Shown here: positions 33,150 through 43,658 of the stretch, in pieces
How the letters are laid out: each line of letters starts with the position of its first letter
How positions within the stretch are numbered: the stretch's first letter is position 1
NCBI GenBank assembly: GCA_018105865.1
Contig: CM030832.1
Span: 23,101,282 to 23,165,281 of the forward strand
Reading direction: 5' to 3'
DNA from: Metaphire vulgaris
Taxonomy: Eukaryota > Annelida > Clitellata > Crassiclitellata > Megascolecidae
Length of the DNA: 64,000 nucleotides
Program-made: the position numbers and the translations under genes
The notes under the pieces: generated by a model
The model's input: only the letters and a program-made list of their open reading frames with translations
Told to the model about the DNA's origin: nothing
Databases searched by the model: none

Positions 33150-35746
33150 CATCATCATCATCATCATAGTTGCTTTCTGCCAGCTCATTAGCGGCAATAG
33201 CTAGACACAAAACTTTTCCATTTATCTTTTTCCGTTGTTAATCTCATTCCATCTATTATTGTCATTTGATATCTTTCGAAGTCTTCTTTGATGTTATCCA
33301 TCCACTTTTTCCTGGGTCTTCCTCTTCCTCTTTTTCCTTCTTTGTATGTGTAGAGTGCTTTATATGGGAGTCTGTTACTGTTCATTCTATTTACATGTCC
33401 ATACCATCTAAGTCTTCTTCTTCTGATTTTATCTATTATTGTCTCTTTCATTCCCAGTCTTTTCCTGATGTCTGCATTTCTTATTCTTTGTAATTTACTT
33501 ACTCCCAATATCTTTCTCAAACAACTCATTTCTGCCACCAATAGTCTGTTTTCATCTGCTCTTTTTAATATCCACGTTTCTGATCCATAAAGCATTTGTG
33601 GAACAATGATAGTGTTGTATATTTGAATTTTTGTGTTGATCTTTATTTCTTTAGCATTCCAAATATGTCTAAGTCTTCCCATTGTCTGTAATCCTTTTGC
33701 TGCTCTCTTTTTAATATCTTGTTCGTGTCTTCCATCGCTTGATATTTCTCCTCCCACATATGTGAAATTCTTTACTTGTTCGATGTTATTTCCTTCTACT
33801 GATATGTGTATCATTTTCTCTCTTTTTTGTTGACTGCCATGACTTTAGTTTTTGCTGGATTAATCCGAGTCCAAATCTTCTGCTTGTTTGATTTACTTGG
33901 TCTGTAAGCCTTTCTAAACCTCTAGCACTCTCCGCTAGTAAGCTTACATCGTCTGCAAATTTAAGGTTTGATATATTTTCTCCACTACAATTCACTCCAA
34001 TGTTTAGATTCTCAGTTGCTATTTTAAAGATTACTTCTAGAATTATTATAAAGAGAGATGGAGATAGCACGCATCCCTGTCTATTCCCGACTTCTGTTTT
34101 AAACCATTCTGATAGGTCTTTATCAACTTTTACTGCACTTTCCATTTTCTTGTATATTGCTTGTATTAGATTTATTAGTTTCTCTTCTATACCAATGTTT
34201 CTCATAGCCTGCCATAAGCCTTCGTGCCATACTGAGTCAAAAGCCTGTTTGTAGTCGATGAAATTGATGTATACAGTTTTATTTGCCTCTGTGTATTTTT
34301 TCTATCAGTTGTCTTAAGGTAAAGAGTTGGTCTATGGTACTTCTTCCAGGTCTGAATCCTGCTTGTTCTTCTCCCATTATCTTTTTCTATATAACTACTG
34401 ATTCTTTTTGTATAATCTTTGTGAAGACTTTTCCTGGTATGCTGAGCAGAGTTATTCCTCTATAGTTATCGCATAATTCTTTGTCTCCTTTTCCTTTGTA
34501 TATTGGTATGATAATTCCTTTTGTCCAGTCATCTGGCACTGTCTCGTTGTAGTAGATCTTATTAATTAGTTCATGCAGGGTGTCTGTAAGTGTTTCTCCT
34601 CCTGCTTTCACTAGTTCAGTTGTTATATTATCAATGCCAGGGGCTTTATTTCGCTTGAGTTCTTTCACTGCTTGTTGTACTTCCTCTTTCAAGATGTTGG
34701 ATGAAGTCTCCTGAATATTCGTGCTTGGTATTTCTTGGAGCACTGTTGAGTCTGTCTCATTTTGGTGTGTATATAATTCTTTGTAATACTATCCGATAGC
34801 TCAGAAGAGATGATAGACAACTTTTATAACCTATTACAACCTACAATAAGTGCAATCCCAAAGCATGATATAATAATTATAACAGGAGACTGGAATGCTA
34901 AAGTTGGAGTAGACTATGAAACATGGAAAGGAACCATTGGAAAATGGGGAACAGGACAACAAAATGAGAGAGGAGAACGATTATTAAACTTCTGCACAGC
35001 AAATAAACTTACAATAATGAACACATGCTTTGAAAAGAGGGAAGACAAGAAGTGGACATGGTTATCACCAGACAGCAAAACAAAAAATCTAATAGACTAT
35101 ATCATAATTAGCAAACGATGGAAATCAAATGTATTGGATGTGAAAACATGTGCAGCCGCAATTGGGTCTGATCACAAACTAGTAATGGCCAAGATTAGAA
35201 TGAGACTACAGGTGGAAAAGAGAAAACAAAACAGAATAGTATTTGATGTTGCCAAATTAGAAGATGAGGAAACAAGAAGAATATACGAACAAGGATTACG
35301 AACGAAAATAGCAAGCATAGAATCAAATGACACGGTTGAGAGTCACTGGAATAAAATGAAAGAAGCAGTACATAAAACAGCAATGGAGGTAATTGGGAAA
35401 AAAGATAACAAACCTCAAAAAGAATGGGTTAGCCAAGAAGTAGTACAACTGTGTAAGCAAAGAAGGGAAATTAGAATAGAAGGAACAGATAAGCATCAAA
35501 TAAACTGGATTACTAGAGAAATAAAAAGAAAATTAAAAAGAGATAAAGAGAATTGGCTACAAAACACTTGCAAAGAAATACAAAACAACTACAGTGCCAA
35601 CAGAATTCAGGAAATGTATAAAGGAATCAAAAAACTAAGTGACGACTATAACATGAAAGGAGCAATAATAAAAGATAAAAACGGGAGAATCTTAACAAAT
35701 AACATGGAAATAACAGACAGATGGAGAGAGTATTACAAAGAATTAT
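33150..35746 (-). mobile_element. Inserted RTE-like LINE with inverted 5' end
   Basis: Flanked by a 16-bp direct repeat ATACGATCAGAAGGAT (33134-33149 and 35747-35762). The 3' part is minus-oriented: CAT-repeat tail (33150-33168), C-terminal domain (33188-33814; MLYGSETWILKRAD, RRLRWYGHVNRM), RT (33786-34743; KFADDVSLL, GKGDKELCDNYRGITLLS) up to about 34795. The remainder (34796-35746) is the endonuclease-linker half in plus orientation. Both parts contain TATTACAAAGAATTATATAC at the breakpoints, the pattern expected of twin-primed 5' inversion. The minus part has frame breaks. Confidence 0.75.
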
Positions 35747-36894
35747 ATACGATCAGAAGGATAGTAGAAAAATATTGCGAAACAAATAAGAAAATATACC
35801 ACAATTTCATTGACTTCAAACAAGCATTTGACAGCATACAGCATGAAGATCTGTGGCAAGCACTGAAGCACTATGGTATTCTAGAGAAGCTAGTGAATCT
35901 CATAAAAAACTTATACAGTAAAACAATGAGCAGAGTGAAAATTAATGGGGAACTAACAGAATGGTTTGAGATAACAATTGGAACGAGACAAGGATGTGGC
36001 TTATCTCCACTGCTATTTAATATAATACTAGATGTGGTAATGCAAAAAGCAATACAAAACACAAAAGAAGAAGATGCTGGAGTAAAAGTATATGGACACA
36101 CAATAAATAATTTAAGGTTTGCAGATGACATAGATGTGATAACAACAAAAGCAGATCACCTACAAATATTAACCAATGAAATAAGCAAGGCCGGAGAAGA
36201 AGTGGGGCTAAAAATAAATATACAGAAAACTAAAGCAATAGTCACGGGGAACAAGAAAGGGAAAGTTAATCTAAAACTAAAGGAGGAAATAATAGAACAA
36301 GTACCAAAATTCGTATACTTAGGATCAGTACTGACAGAAGATGGCCTAAGTGAAGAAGACATAATAAGGAGAATTGGCCTAGCAAGTGCAGCATTTGGAA
36401 AACTTCAGAAGATATGGACAGACAAACAAATATCACTGAAAACAAAACTAAAGCTATATAATACACTGATCAAACCAATACTATTATATGGATCAGAATG
36501 CTGGACCATAAAGAAGAAGGACGAAAGAAGATTAATGACTGCAGAAATGAACTGGTTAAGAGGAATAGCAGGAGTCAGCAGAAGACAAAGAATAAGAAAT
36601 GAAACGATCAGAGAAAAGACAGAGCAAAAAGAAACGATACTCGAATCAATACAGAAACGAAGACTGAAATGGCTTGGTCATGTTGAAAGAATGAAGGAAG
36701 AAAGACTACCAAATAAAGCACTATACAACTATGTTGAAGGGAAAAGGAGAAAAGGAAGACCAAGAAAAACATGGATAGAAAACTTAAAAGAGGATGCAGA
36801 AGAAATGCAAATGAACTTCATCCAAATGACCAGAGCAGCAAGAGACAGACAGAAGTGGAAGGAACTCATTCAGACTCATCGTCCAACCCAATAG
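34810..36894 (+). CDS. Chimeric 694-codon LINE ORF (EN half plus RT half of two copies)
   Basis: One uninterrupted frame. Residues 1-313 (34810-35748) are the C-terminal half of an AP endonuclease (IIITGDWNAKVG, NERGERLLNFCTANKLTIMN, LIDYIIISKRW, IGSDHKLVMAKIRM) and linker from the inserted LINE. Residues 314-694 are RT from motif A onward plus the C-terminal region of the host LINE. RT motifs 0-2 are missing exactly at the junction REYYKELYT/IRRIVEKY. It is therefore not an intact ORF2, although it looks like one. No host function is implied. Confidence 0.8.
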   Translation: MIDNFYNLLQPTISAIPKHDIIIITGDWNAKVGVDYETWKGTIGKWGTGQQNERGERLLNFCTANKLTIMNTCFEKREDKKWTWLSPDSKTKNLIDYIIISKRWKSNVLDVKTCAAAIGSDHKLVMAKIRMRLQVEKRKQNRIVFDVAKLEDEETRRIYEQGLRTKIASIESNDTVESHWNKMKEAVHKTAMEVIGKKDNKPQKEWVSQEVVQLCKQRREIRIEGTDKHQINWITREIKRKLKRDKENWLQNTCKEIQNNYSANRIQEMYKGIKKLSDDYNMKGAIIKDKNGRILTNNMEITDRWREYYKELYTIRRIVEKYCETNKKIYHNFIDFKQAFDSIQHEDLWQALKHYGILEKLVNLIKNLYSKTMSRVKINGELTEWFEITIGTRQGCGLSPLLFNIILDVVMQKAIQNTKEEDAGVKVYGHTINNLRFADDIDVITTKADHLQILTNEISKAGEEVGLKINIQKTKAIVTGNKKGKVNLKLKEEIIEQVPKFVYLGSVLTEDGLSEEDIIRRIGLASAAFGKLQKIWTDKQISLKTKLKLYNTLIKPILLYGSECWTIKKKDERRLMTAEMNWLRGIAGVSRRQRIRNETIREKTEQKETILESIQKRRLKWLGHVERMKEERLPNKALYNYVEGKRRKGRPRKTWIENLKEDAEEMQMNFIQMTRAARDRQKWKELIQTHRPTQ

Positions 36895-36984
36895 GGAAAG
36901 ACGGAAGGAAAGAAAGAAGAAGAAGTTCTCAGGGTACTTAATCCTCGGCTCCGATCTCAAGGTGCTCAGTTTCAGGGTGCCTCC

Positions 36985-37130
36985 TTATCATCGGATCGGT
37001 TCGCGATGGATTGGGATGGGTTGGGTTCGCAGACAGGAATTTTATGTGGGTTGGGTTGGGAATTTGGTGGGTGGGCTAACTGGGGTTGGGCTTTGGTTCA
37101 AAAAACCGACCCATGGACAACTCTGATATG
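36985..37130. mobile_element. Fragment of the TGGGT-rich hAT family
   Basis: GGGATGGGTTGGGTT and GTGGGTTGGGTTGGGAATT runs end at GACCCATGGACAACTCTG, a variant of the ACCCATGTCCATCTCTG terminus of the 21417-22398 element. One end only. Confidence 0.6.
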
Positions 37131-37273
37131 AATAGGCTCTAGTAGTCTCTAAAACTATTATTTCGAGTCTCAACCAAGTAAAACTGACTTCCTGTTTTAT
37201 TTTTGCATTTAAAGTTCAATGTATTTGTAAGCTTATTTGTTCCGAAACCGCATGTCATTCGCCATTGTAGCAA

Positions 37274-37526
37274 GCGTCTTTTTTTCTGCAAAAAAGCAGA
37301 AGGTTATATGAATATTTATGAACCGCTTGACGCTCTTAATGTGAATATTTCTAAAGCAAAGACTGTGAAGACAACTTTATGGGTTAGGGTTAGGGTTAAG
37401 GTTAGAGTTAGGGTTAGGGTCAGGGTTAAGGTTAGGGTTATTTAACCCTAACCCTAACCATAACCCTAACCCCCTAACCCTAAACCCTATGCATAACCTT
37501 CTGCTTTTTTGCAGAAAAAAAGACGC
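37274..37526. repeat. 34-bp perfect inverted repeat around telomere-like repeats
   Basis: The arms 37274-37307 and 37493-37526 are exact reverse complements (both contain CTGCAAAAAAGCAG-type inner palindromes). Between them, about 37380-37440 is GGGTTA-type and about 37441-37490 is CCCTAA-type sequence, so the core is also inverted. The whole could fold into one long hairpin. A GCCGCGGTTTGGCCACCG terminus typical of hAT elements follows at about 37570-37588. Confidence 0.85.
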
Positions 37527-37599
37527 GAGCCGCAATTTGAACACAGGAGAGCTGCATGCGGCTCGTGAGCCGCGGTTTGGCCACCGTTGGTTTAGAAGG

Positions 37600-37940
37600 T
37601 TATTATTTTTGCAGCGATGACCATTTTCCTTTTTCTTTTGTTCATCAAGTGTGATAATGTGGCGATGATGACCTTTTTTTGCTTGTCAGACTTTTTCCAA
37701 AGTAATAAACAGCATTTCATGAAATGTCCTATTTTTATCATTTGCAAAAAATGAAATTGTTGACAACAACTTCTCTTGACCTCCCCTCCCCCTGTCAACA
37801 ACTGTCATACTTTTTCAAACCCCTCCCTATTTGTTGACGTAATTAATGGACAGCCCCAACCAAACACAAACACACACATATATATATACAGTGTGTGCGG
37901 ATAAAAAGCATGCCTCCTCTATTTTCAGTATAACTTTAAG
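37600..37940. other. Gene-free stretch with MITE-like block
   Basis: Includes GACCTTTTTTTTGCTTGTCA (about 37670-37690), a block found in several MITEs here, and a short TATATATA run near 37880. No gene seen. Confidence 0.45.
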
Positions 37941-37944
37941 AAAA

Positions 37945-38195
37945 CTTGAGGTCCGTGGTTAAACTCCCGGCCCGGGCAGAAACTTTTCGGTTGTTTCAGT
38001 CCCAAGCGCACCCAGTCGACTCTGCTGTGAATGAGTACATCGGGTGTTAACTCGGTGGAAGGAAAGGCGGCCAGGGAGAGGCTAGCAACCGCCCTCATTC
38101 AGCCGTTGCTATGTAAAACTGAAGGCGTTAACCCTTCGATTACCGACGGTTCCGCGATGGCCTATGGAGTGTACCTTTACCTTGACCTTTAAGAA
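37945..38195 (+). mobile_element. tRNA-related SINE
   Basis: GAGGTCCGTGGTTAAACTCCC resembles a SINE head with a B-box-like GGTTAAACTCC. The body has GTCGACTCTGCTGTGAATGA and GGTGTTAACTCGGTGGAAGG. It ends with GTACCTTTACCTTGACCTTT, a simple repetitive tail. Confidence 0.5.
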
Positions 38196-38331
38196 AACTT
38201 GGCATATTTATATGAAATTTTAAAGATTTGTGTGATTGAATTCGAAATCATTTATATAAAACGCGCCCTTATGTATCGGCCCTTTAATTATTTTTACGTA
38301 GAGTGTGAAGTGCCCGTGACACCGTTGAATT

Positions 38332-38560
38332 CAGTGGCGTAGCGAGGAGAGCAGTGAGGCGAAACGCCCAGGGCGGCACTTGCTCTAGGGGCGGCATTTT
38401 CAAGGTTTTTTATTTTTCTGAGGCGATAAGGTTTTTTGCTTGTCAGGAATTTTCGGGAAGTCGAAAACGTTTTTTTTCTTGTCAATTTTTTCCTTCCCAG
38501 ATTTTTTTGGAGGCGGCATTTTTTTCGCCCCGAGCGGCACTTTGCCTCGCTACGACACTG
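38332..38560. mobile_element. hAT-type MITE (229 bp) with perfect TSD
   Basis: Ends CAGTGGCGTAGCGAGG and CCTCGCTACGACACTG. TSD GTTGAATT on both sides (38324-38331, 38561-38568). The interior has two TTTTTTGCTTGTCA-like blocks. It inserted at the edge of the dispersed duplication, whose other copy (about 26570) lacks it. Confidence 0.9.
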
Positions 38561-39004
38561 GTTGAATTGCTGCACAAGGAAACCCTGCTTTCATACCACC
38601 CGAGTTGTGGCCATCGATCTTGATAAAACAGTAAGTTTGTTACTTACAGTATTGACTCCGAATAATATAATTACGATGTTTGATAAAGGCACGTTAGACG
38701 AACAACAACAGGATCATATAAATTATTCCGTGCTATTTATATGTGATTTAGATATAATGATTGATCATATGATGCAAATTATAAAGACAACAATACAAAT
38801 GTTACAGCGATAAAGCAAAAAATGCATTATAATCATAAATAACTAATTGTGCCCAATAAAAACAGAAAAACGGCGGTTTTAAGGCAGACCGCCTTGATGT
38901 AGTTTATATTGACACCGAACACACATTGGAAACAAAAGTTTTGTCCCATCTTCAACAATAATCACGAGCCTTTTAATTAGATGTGCAACCTTTCTAAACA
39001 TATT
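38561..39004 (+). repeat. Dispersed duplication, copy 2, with 45-codon frame
   Basis: Counterpart of 26560-27028. The short frame starts at about 38681 (MFDKGTLDEQQQDHINYS..., ending KTTIQMLQR and stop). Relative to copy 1 it keeps the same start, stop and frame with one extra codon. It is followed by the same CCAATAAAAACAG polyadenylation-like signal. Confidence 0.6.
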
Positions 39005-39080
39005 CTTATATCTCTCAGTAATGAGTATCCTACATTAATTCCTGGAAAAGATGACATATGATTCAGGGTCCAATCGATGG
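39005..39080 (-). mobile_element. LINE fragment (left half of the LTR element's target)
   Basis: ATTCAGGGTCCAATCGATGG continues after the LTR element as GATGGCAATGCAGAACAGAC (45825 on). Together they match the CR1-like LINE at about 30.69 kb. Confidence 0.6.
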
Positions 39081-39970
39081 TGTGAAGGTCATAGATGGAT
39101 TTACCTATCCTGTCCTCGACATTATAATCGATGCGCATAGGTTAGCTATATCAAGATGAGTTATGAGTCGGATCAACCGAGGAATCATGTAAAGCAACAC
39201 AGCGGTGGTATTTCAAATATTATTAAAATGTCATCTGTCTTCCACCTAACAACATGTAAATTAGATTAACAATTTCTCAGCAATATATATCAGTTACTTA
39301 ATTTACTATTCTATTATTAGTCTACCTAGAGGCTGGTCAATTAACAAGAAAACTTATCACTTCCCTCCCCATCTTTGTGATCCAAGGATGATCTCTTTTC
39401 CATCGTTCTTTCTCGACTCTCGATGTTGACCGTGAAGATTCGGTAGTTTCAATTGGAATTCTTCTTGTTTCCCAGAGTTTATGCACAAATGTCCATGTCG
39501 TCAGAGCTGCCGTTGAATGTTTTCGACAATCCTCCTCTGCTTCTTCTTTAACGTCCCGATATAATCGTCTCGAAAGATAGTTCGTTGACTTCACGATTAG
39601 GCCTATCCCTCATTACTGAATTTTTCTACACTATAGTTTTATCGTTTTCTATGACAGATGTGTCATAATCATCATTCACGCCACGAATCCAGTTTCTTCG
39701 TAAACGAAATCCCCACGAGAGGTGTCCATAAACCGTCTGCTGTATGACCCCCTCTTCCTCTTTCTGGAACCCCCAACGTATTTATAATTTCTTTAGCGCC
39801 CTCTGGCTGTCCATCGACATCGCAGTCACGTTCCGATTGGTTGATGACAGGCTCCTAAGTCCTCCCACATCTATTATTATTCATAAGCGACCAGCCTCAA
39901 CGACCAGCCTCAATTTATATAATCACTTTCCTTAACCTGAACGATTTTAACATATATTGAGACCATCACA
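39081..39970 (-). repeat. 3' LTR of the retrotransposon
   Basis: 890 bp, TG...CA ends on the minus strand. Directly upstream of it on that strand (39971-39989) is AAAAAGGGGGCATA, a polypurine tract. Confidence 0.9.
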
Positions 39971-41150
39971 TATGCCCCCTTTTTAAAAAGTCATTTATGA
40001 CGATTAATCAGTCTCATTATGTTAAAATCGTCTGACATGCAAATTACTACCATTTCCATCAAACTTCTGGTTACTAAAAGTTTATTCACAGCTACTACTG
40101 ATTACGTGTGCTTAACGTCGCATTAAACATAGAATAAACATGCAAGTACTCAAACAGAACAAAACTAAATGCGACCTTACTTTATCTCTTCAGCAATTGC
40201 ACTTTAAGCTTTATATAACGCAAATATGCTGCTTCTAGATGAATAAATTCAGTTATGCACATGTAGTCTATGACTACTATTTCAACTCTCAAATGGTCAC
40301 ACTCTTTATCTTGCTTGCTTAAGAATCTACCAAAGACGACTTAAACAGTCTAATATCTTATTATCTTCTCCCTTGATATACTTAATATAAAATTATAAAA
40401 CTAAGTTACTAATTGCTAGAGCTCACCTCATTATTCTCACATTAAATATGGAATATAACATGCAATATACTCTAAGGGTCATGACTCATCAGTCATCATT
40501 TTAATTCTAACAATGCAACTTAAAGTAATCCGCCATCGCATCGTGGTTTCCCTACATATCCCATAATCTTATTTCGAACTAATAATTGCTACTGAATGAA
40601 TTCAAAATGATTTAACGATAATAATGGCTGCCTATAAATAAACTCAGCTTCTTTACATTCTAGACTGCTTTCTAAAGTCAATGAAGTTTCGCATGACAAA
40701 GCCCATTGTAGCATAGAATTACAGGTCCACTAATAAGGCTTGAGAATTAATGCAATTATCAAAACATAAAAAAGCAAATATGGTCATCCTTTTTAATTAA
40801 TATAATCAGATTCATATCTGAATTTCAATATTACGGTTCTAAAAGCAGCTTTTAATTACTTGATCCCTTTCACATTCTCGCATCCGCAAATTATATAACT
40901 TGCTATGAAACTTAGATTTTCTTAAAATAATTACTAAAAGGTTAGTATAAAACTAATATACATGCCTTAATCTATCTTAAGTATGCTCAGTCAGTCTCTC
41001 TCCATCCTAGTCTTTTCCCCATAACCAAAAAGAGCTTCTCTTCCATTAATTCTGCATCCTGATAAAGTCTAAAGTCACGTCCCTTTAAAAATGTCTCTGA
41101 CTCGTTTTCACATATAGCAGAAGCATATCCGTTGGCTTTCCATTGTCTGG
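39971..41150 (-). other. Non-coding 3' internal region of LTR element
   Basis: About 1.2 kb of AT-rich sequence between the end of the 834-codon frame and the polypurine tract. No pol-like frame on either strand. Confidence 0.55.
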
Positions 41151-41153
41151 CTT

Positions 41154-43658
41154 TCAATTTCGTATTCCCGTGCAGACTTCCAAAGAATTCGGAGTTTTCT
41201 TCTTCTCAATATTGAACAAACTATTACCAACAACTATGCAGCGATAATCTGTCTCATTCATCATACGGAAATAAATGTGGACTCCCGCCACAGTTGCTGT
41301 CTTTAAATCATCAACAGATCCTATCTGATTAATAAATGGATTGTGAGCCCCAACCAGTCTGATATTTAACTTCTCAATTATTTCCACTGCTCTCAATGTG
41401 GAATCCTTTTGTACGAACACAAGTCCCAGATCTGTTCCATCATTCCGCAGCAAATGAATAACTTCCGGATCTCTGAAATCCTTAGTAGAAGAACTTTCCT
41501 CGGTTACATATGATAGATCATCGTTTCCTCGTATTTCTCTTTTATCTCCAAGGCTTCTGTGAGTTAAAAACGACTTCTCTCTTCTCTTAGCAATTTCACA
41601 TTCGAATAAAATCTTCTTCCAATTCATGTACCTCTGTATCTTAACTTTTCTCGAAGATCTTTGCTTTAAGCAGCGCCTCAGACGGACGACTTTTCTATCT
41701 AATAATTTCATTAATCCAAATTTGATCCTCCGTTTCTTGAAAGACTTCAGTAACTTACTTTTCTTCGATTTATCCGTAATGTCTTTCGCAAACACTTCTG
41801 ATCTCTTTTCTTTATCCTCTTCATTGTCTCTTTTTGAATATCTCTGCGGCCTGAAAATTCCATAATTAGTCTTTTGCACAGTACCTTTGACAACCACGAG
41901 ACAACCTGAAATATCTTCGTCATTTTTCTCTTTGACACTACACTGAGTTGCATCTAGGATCTTTAACTGAACGAATCTAAAAGCCAGCTTCTCTTGATTT
42001 CCTCTGATTGGATTCTTCCATTCAGCAAGCTCGCCAAATCCACGCAAAGCTTTTCGAGACCAAACATTCTCACGTCCAGAACCTCCATTACCGTCATTAC
42101 GCCAATTCAACTTCACCTCCCACCATAGATTCAGCTTCTCTCCGTAATCTCCAGACAAATTAGCCTGCTTCATTTGTCCATAGAGACTCTTAACATCGTC
42201 CAAAGCGTCCCTTCTACAATACGAGACTAACACATAATTTCCCTTAGCTTCACGCTCAAATATTAGACTCCGAAGGTTTTCACGATCTTCATCAACTTCT
42301 GAGCTTTCGTATTCGTTTCCGACTGCTCTCCCAAGTGTAATCCGAATGACCTTTGATTCTGTCATCTCCTTTGCTTTGTAATTTATTCGTCTTCTTTCCA
42401 TGAGATCAAATTGATTCCCAAGTGCTGTACACACGATATTAGCTGCATTGTCTTCATTCTCCCAATTCTTTTGTTTCTTCCCTTTCGACTTGACGGAACT
42501 ACCAGCATAATTAGATAGTAATATACTTTCTTTAAGTCTGATTGAGCTCTTCATGGCAGAAACTTTTAAATGCAATTCCATATGACCAATCCAATTTCGA
42601 AATCTGAGTTCATTTCTTTCCTCGATAACAAAACATTCGATAACAAAGCATTCGAAACTTTTACCAAAGTCTCTTAGAAGCGCTTGCAGCAGATCATTTG
42701 TCGTCGAATACAGAAGATTGTTAATGATCGAAGACTCCATTACTTTTCTCGTCTCCCAATTAAAGCACTCTACCGATATGTCATTTTCCTCCTCGCCTGA
42801 GGGAATTTCAATTCGCCGAAACACCTGTCTCTCTTCTTTCAGATTTCCTGTCCCTTCCTTAATCTCTGCATTCCTATCGCTCGCTGACATTTTAACTGCT
42901 GCCTTTCTGTAGAGCCATACTTTCTCAATTTCCTGTACTCCTCTCCTTTCAATCGTGACATCCGATGTGGGCAAAGCTAATAATTGGAGTCCTTTGCAAA
43001 CCGTCACCGCTGAACCGTGTCTCCCCTGACAAAAGTTCAAATCTCCAAATTTCCTCATAATTCTCGGACACATGACAATAAATTTCCCTCTCCCATCGTT
43101 AACTTCGGCAGTTGCGATAGATTCGTTGATCTCGTCGTTAGTCGAATTGATCTCCTCTTCTTCTTCTCCTTCTTCCTCTTCCTCGCCGTCTCCTTCTCTT
43201 TCTTTTTCTTCTTTCTCCTCTGCTTCCTCTTCTCCTTCTTTCTTTCCTTCTTCTTCTTCCTCTTCTTCTTCTTCATCATCATCTTCTTCTTCTTCCTCTT
43301 CTTCATCTTCTTCTTCTTCATCATCTTCTTCTTTTTCTTCTTCTTCTTCTTCTTCTTCTTCATCATCTTCTTCTCCTTCTTCTTCTTCTTCTTCTTCTTC
43401 TTCTTCTTCTTCTTCTTCTTCCTCTATCCGAGCAATTAGTGTCATCCTTTCATGAGCACAGTTCTCTGACAACGAATGGTTCATAATTACTTCCGCAGCA
43501 GGTGGTCTCTTCTTCACCCCTACTCCCACGTCTTCCTCCTGACCTGTAAGTTGCCAGCCCAAAGTATCTGTTGCACATCCTCCCGTATAGCTATCGTTGA
43601 AATGGCAGACCACTCGCTTTCCCGCATTCCTTCTTGGCGAAATCGGATCTTCTCTCAA
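41154..43658 (-). CDS. Large ORF of the LTR retrotransposon, unknown function
   Basis: 834 codons without a stop. Residues about 1-75 overlap the end of the gag-like ORF in a +1 frame and include a Cys/His patch (VVCHFNDSYTGGC). About 78-165 is an acidic Glu/Asp tract encoded by a GAA/GAG microsatellite. The remainder is a basic/mixed region (IMRKFGDLNFCQGRHGSAVT, KSKKSKLLKSFKKRRIKFG) ending in DLKTATVAGVHIYFRMMN and a short tail. I do not recognise any pol domain or other family. Uninterrupted length in a young element argues that it is translated or was until recently. No membrane segment is apparent. Confidence 0.6.
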   Translation of the reverse strand: MREDPISPRRNAGKRVVCHFNDSYTGGCATDTLGWQLTGQEEDVGVGVKKRPPAAEVIMNHSLSENCAHERMTLIARIEEEEEEEEEEEEEEEEGEEDDEEEEEEEEEKEEDDEEEEDEEEEEEEDDDEEEEEEEEEGKKEGEEEAEEKEEKEREGDGEEEEEGEEEEEINSTNDEINESIATAEVNDGRGKFIVMCPRIMRKFGDLNFCQGRHGSAVTVCKGLQLLALPTSDVTIERRGVQEIEKVWLYRKAAVKMSASDRNAEIKEGTGNLKEERQVFRRIEIPSGEEENDISVECFNWETRKVMESSIINNLLYSTTNDLLQALLRDFGKSFECFVIECFVIEERNELRFRNWIGHMELHLKVSAMKSSIRLKESILLSNYAGSSVKSKGKKQKNWENEDNAANIVCTALGNQFDLMERRRINYKAKEMTESKVIRITLGRAVGNEYESSEVDEDRENLRSLIFEREAKGNYVLVSYCRRDALDDVKSLYGQMKQANLSGDYGEKLNLWWEVKLNWRNDGNGGSGRENVWSRKALRGFGELAEWKNPIRGNQEKLAFRFVQLKILDATQCSVKEKNDEDISGCLVVVKGTVQKTNYGIFRPQRYSKRDNEEDKEKRSEVFAKDITDKSKKSKLLKSFKKRRIKFGLMKLLDRKVVRLRRCLKQRSSRKVKIQRYMNWKKILFECEIAKRREKSFLTHRSLGDKREIRGNDDLSYVTEESSSTKDFRDPEVIHLLRNDGTDLGLVFVQKDSTLRAVEIIEKLNIRLVGAHNPFINQIGSVDDLKTATVAGVHIYFRMMNETDYRCIVVGNSLFNIEKKKTPNSLEVCTGIRN
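43180..43432. repeat. (GAA/TTC)n imperfect microsatellite within ORF
   Basis: TTCTTCTTCTTC-type repeats with CTC and ATC variants encode the Glu/Asp tract of the minus-strand ORF. Poly-Ser, poly-Phe and poly-Lys frames in the other registers are by-products. Confidence 0.85.

Larger units (their letters stand above)
33027..36925 (+). mobile_element. 5'-truncated RTE-like LINE, interrupted by a second LINE
   Basis: Outer insertion flanked by 11-bp duplications TTCTCAGGGTA (33016-33026 and 36926-36936). Its RT starts at about 33040 (VLQQRLKHYSEEILTEEQAG, then FRMGRSTIDQIHTIRRI). It is broken at 33149 and resumes in frame at 35763 (VEKYCETNKK, NFIDFKQAFDSI, GTRQGCGLSPLLFN, LRFADDIDVI, FVYLGSVLTEDG, LLYGSECWTI, RRLKWLGHVERM). 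The stop is at 36892-36894, followed by an AGAAAGAAGAAG-type tail. RT catalytic Asp pair and motif A Asp are intact; only the interruption kills it. Confidence 0.8.

Noticed and set aside
34810..36894. An intact LINE ORF2
   Set aside because: RT motifs 0-2 are missing at the junction and direct repeats show it is a fusion of two insertions.
43017..43455. Plus-strand poly-Ser/Phe frames and minus-strand poly-Lys frame
   Set aside because: Shadows of the GAA/TTC microsatellite in other registers of the 834-codon minus-strand ORF.
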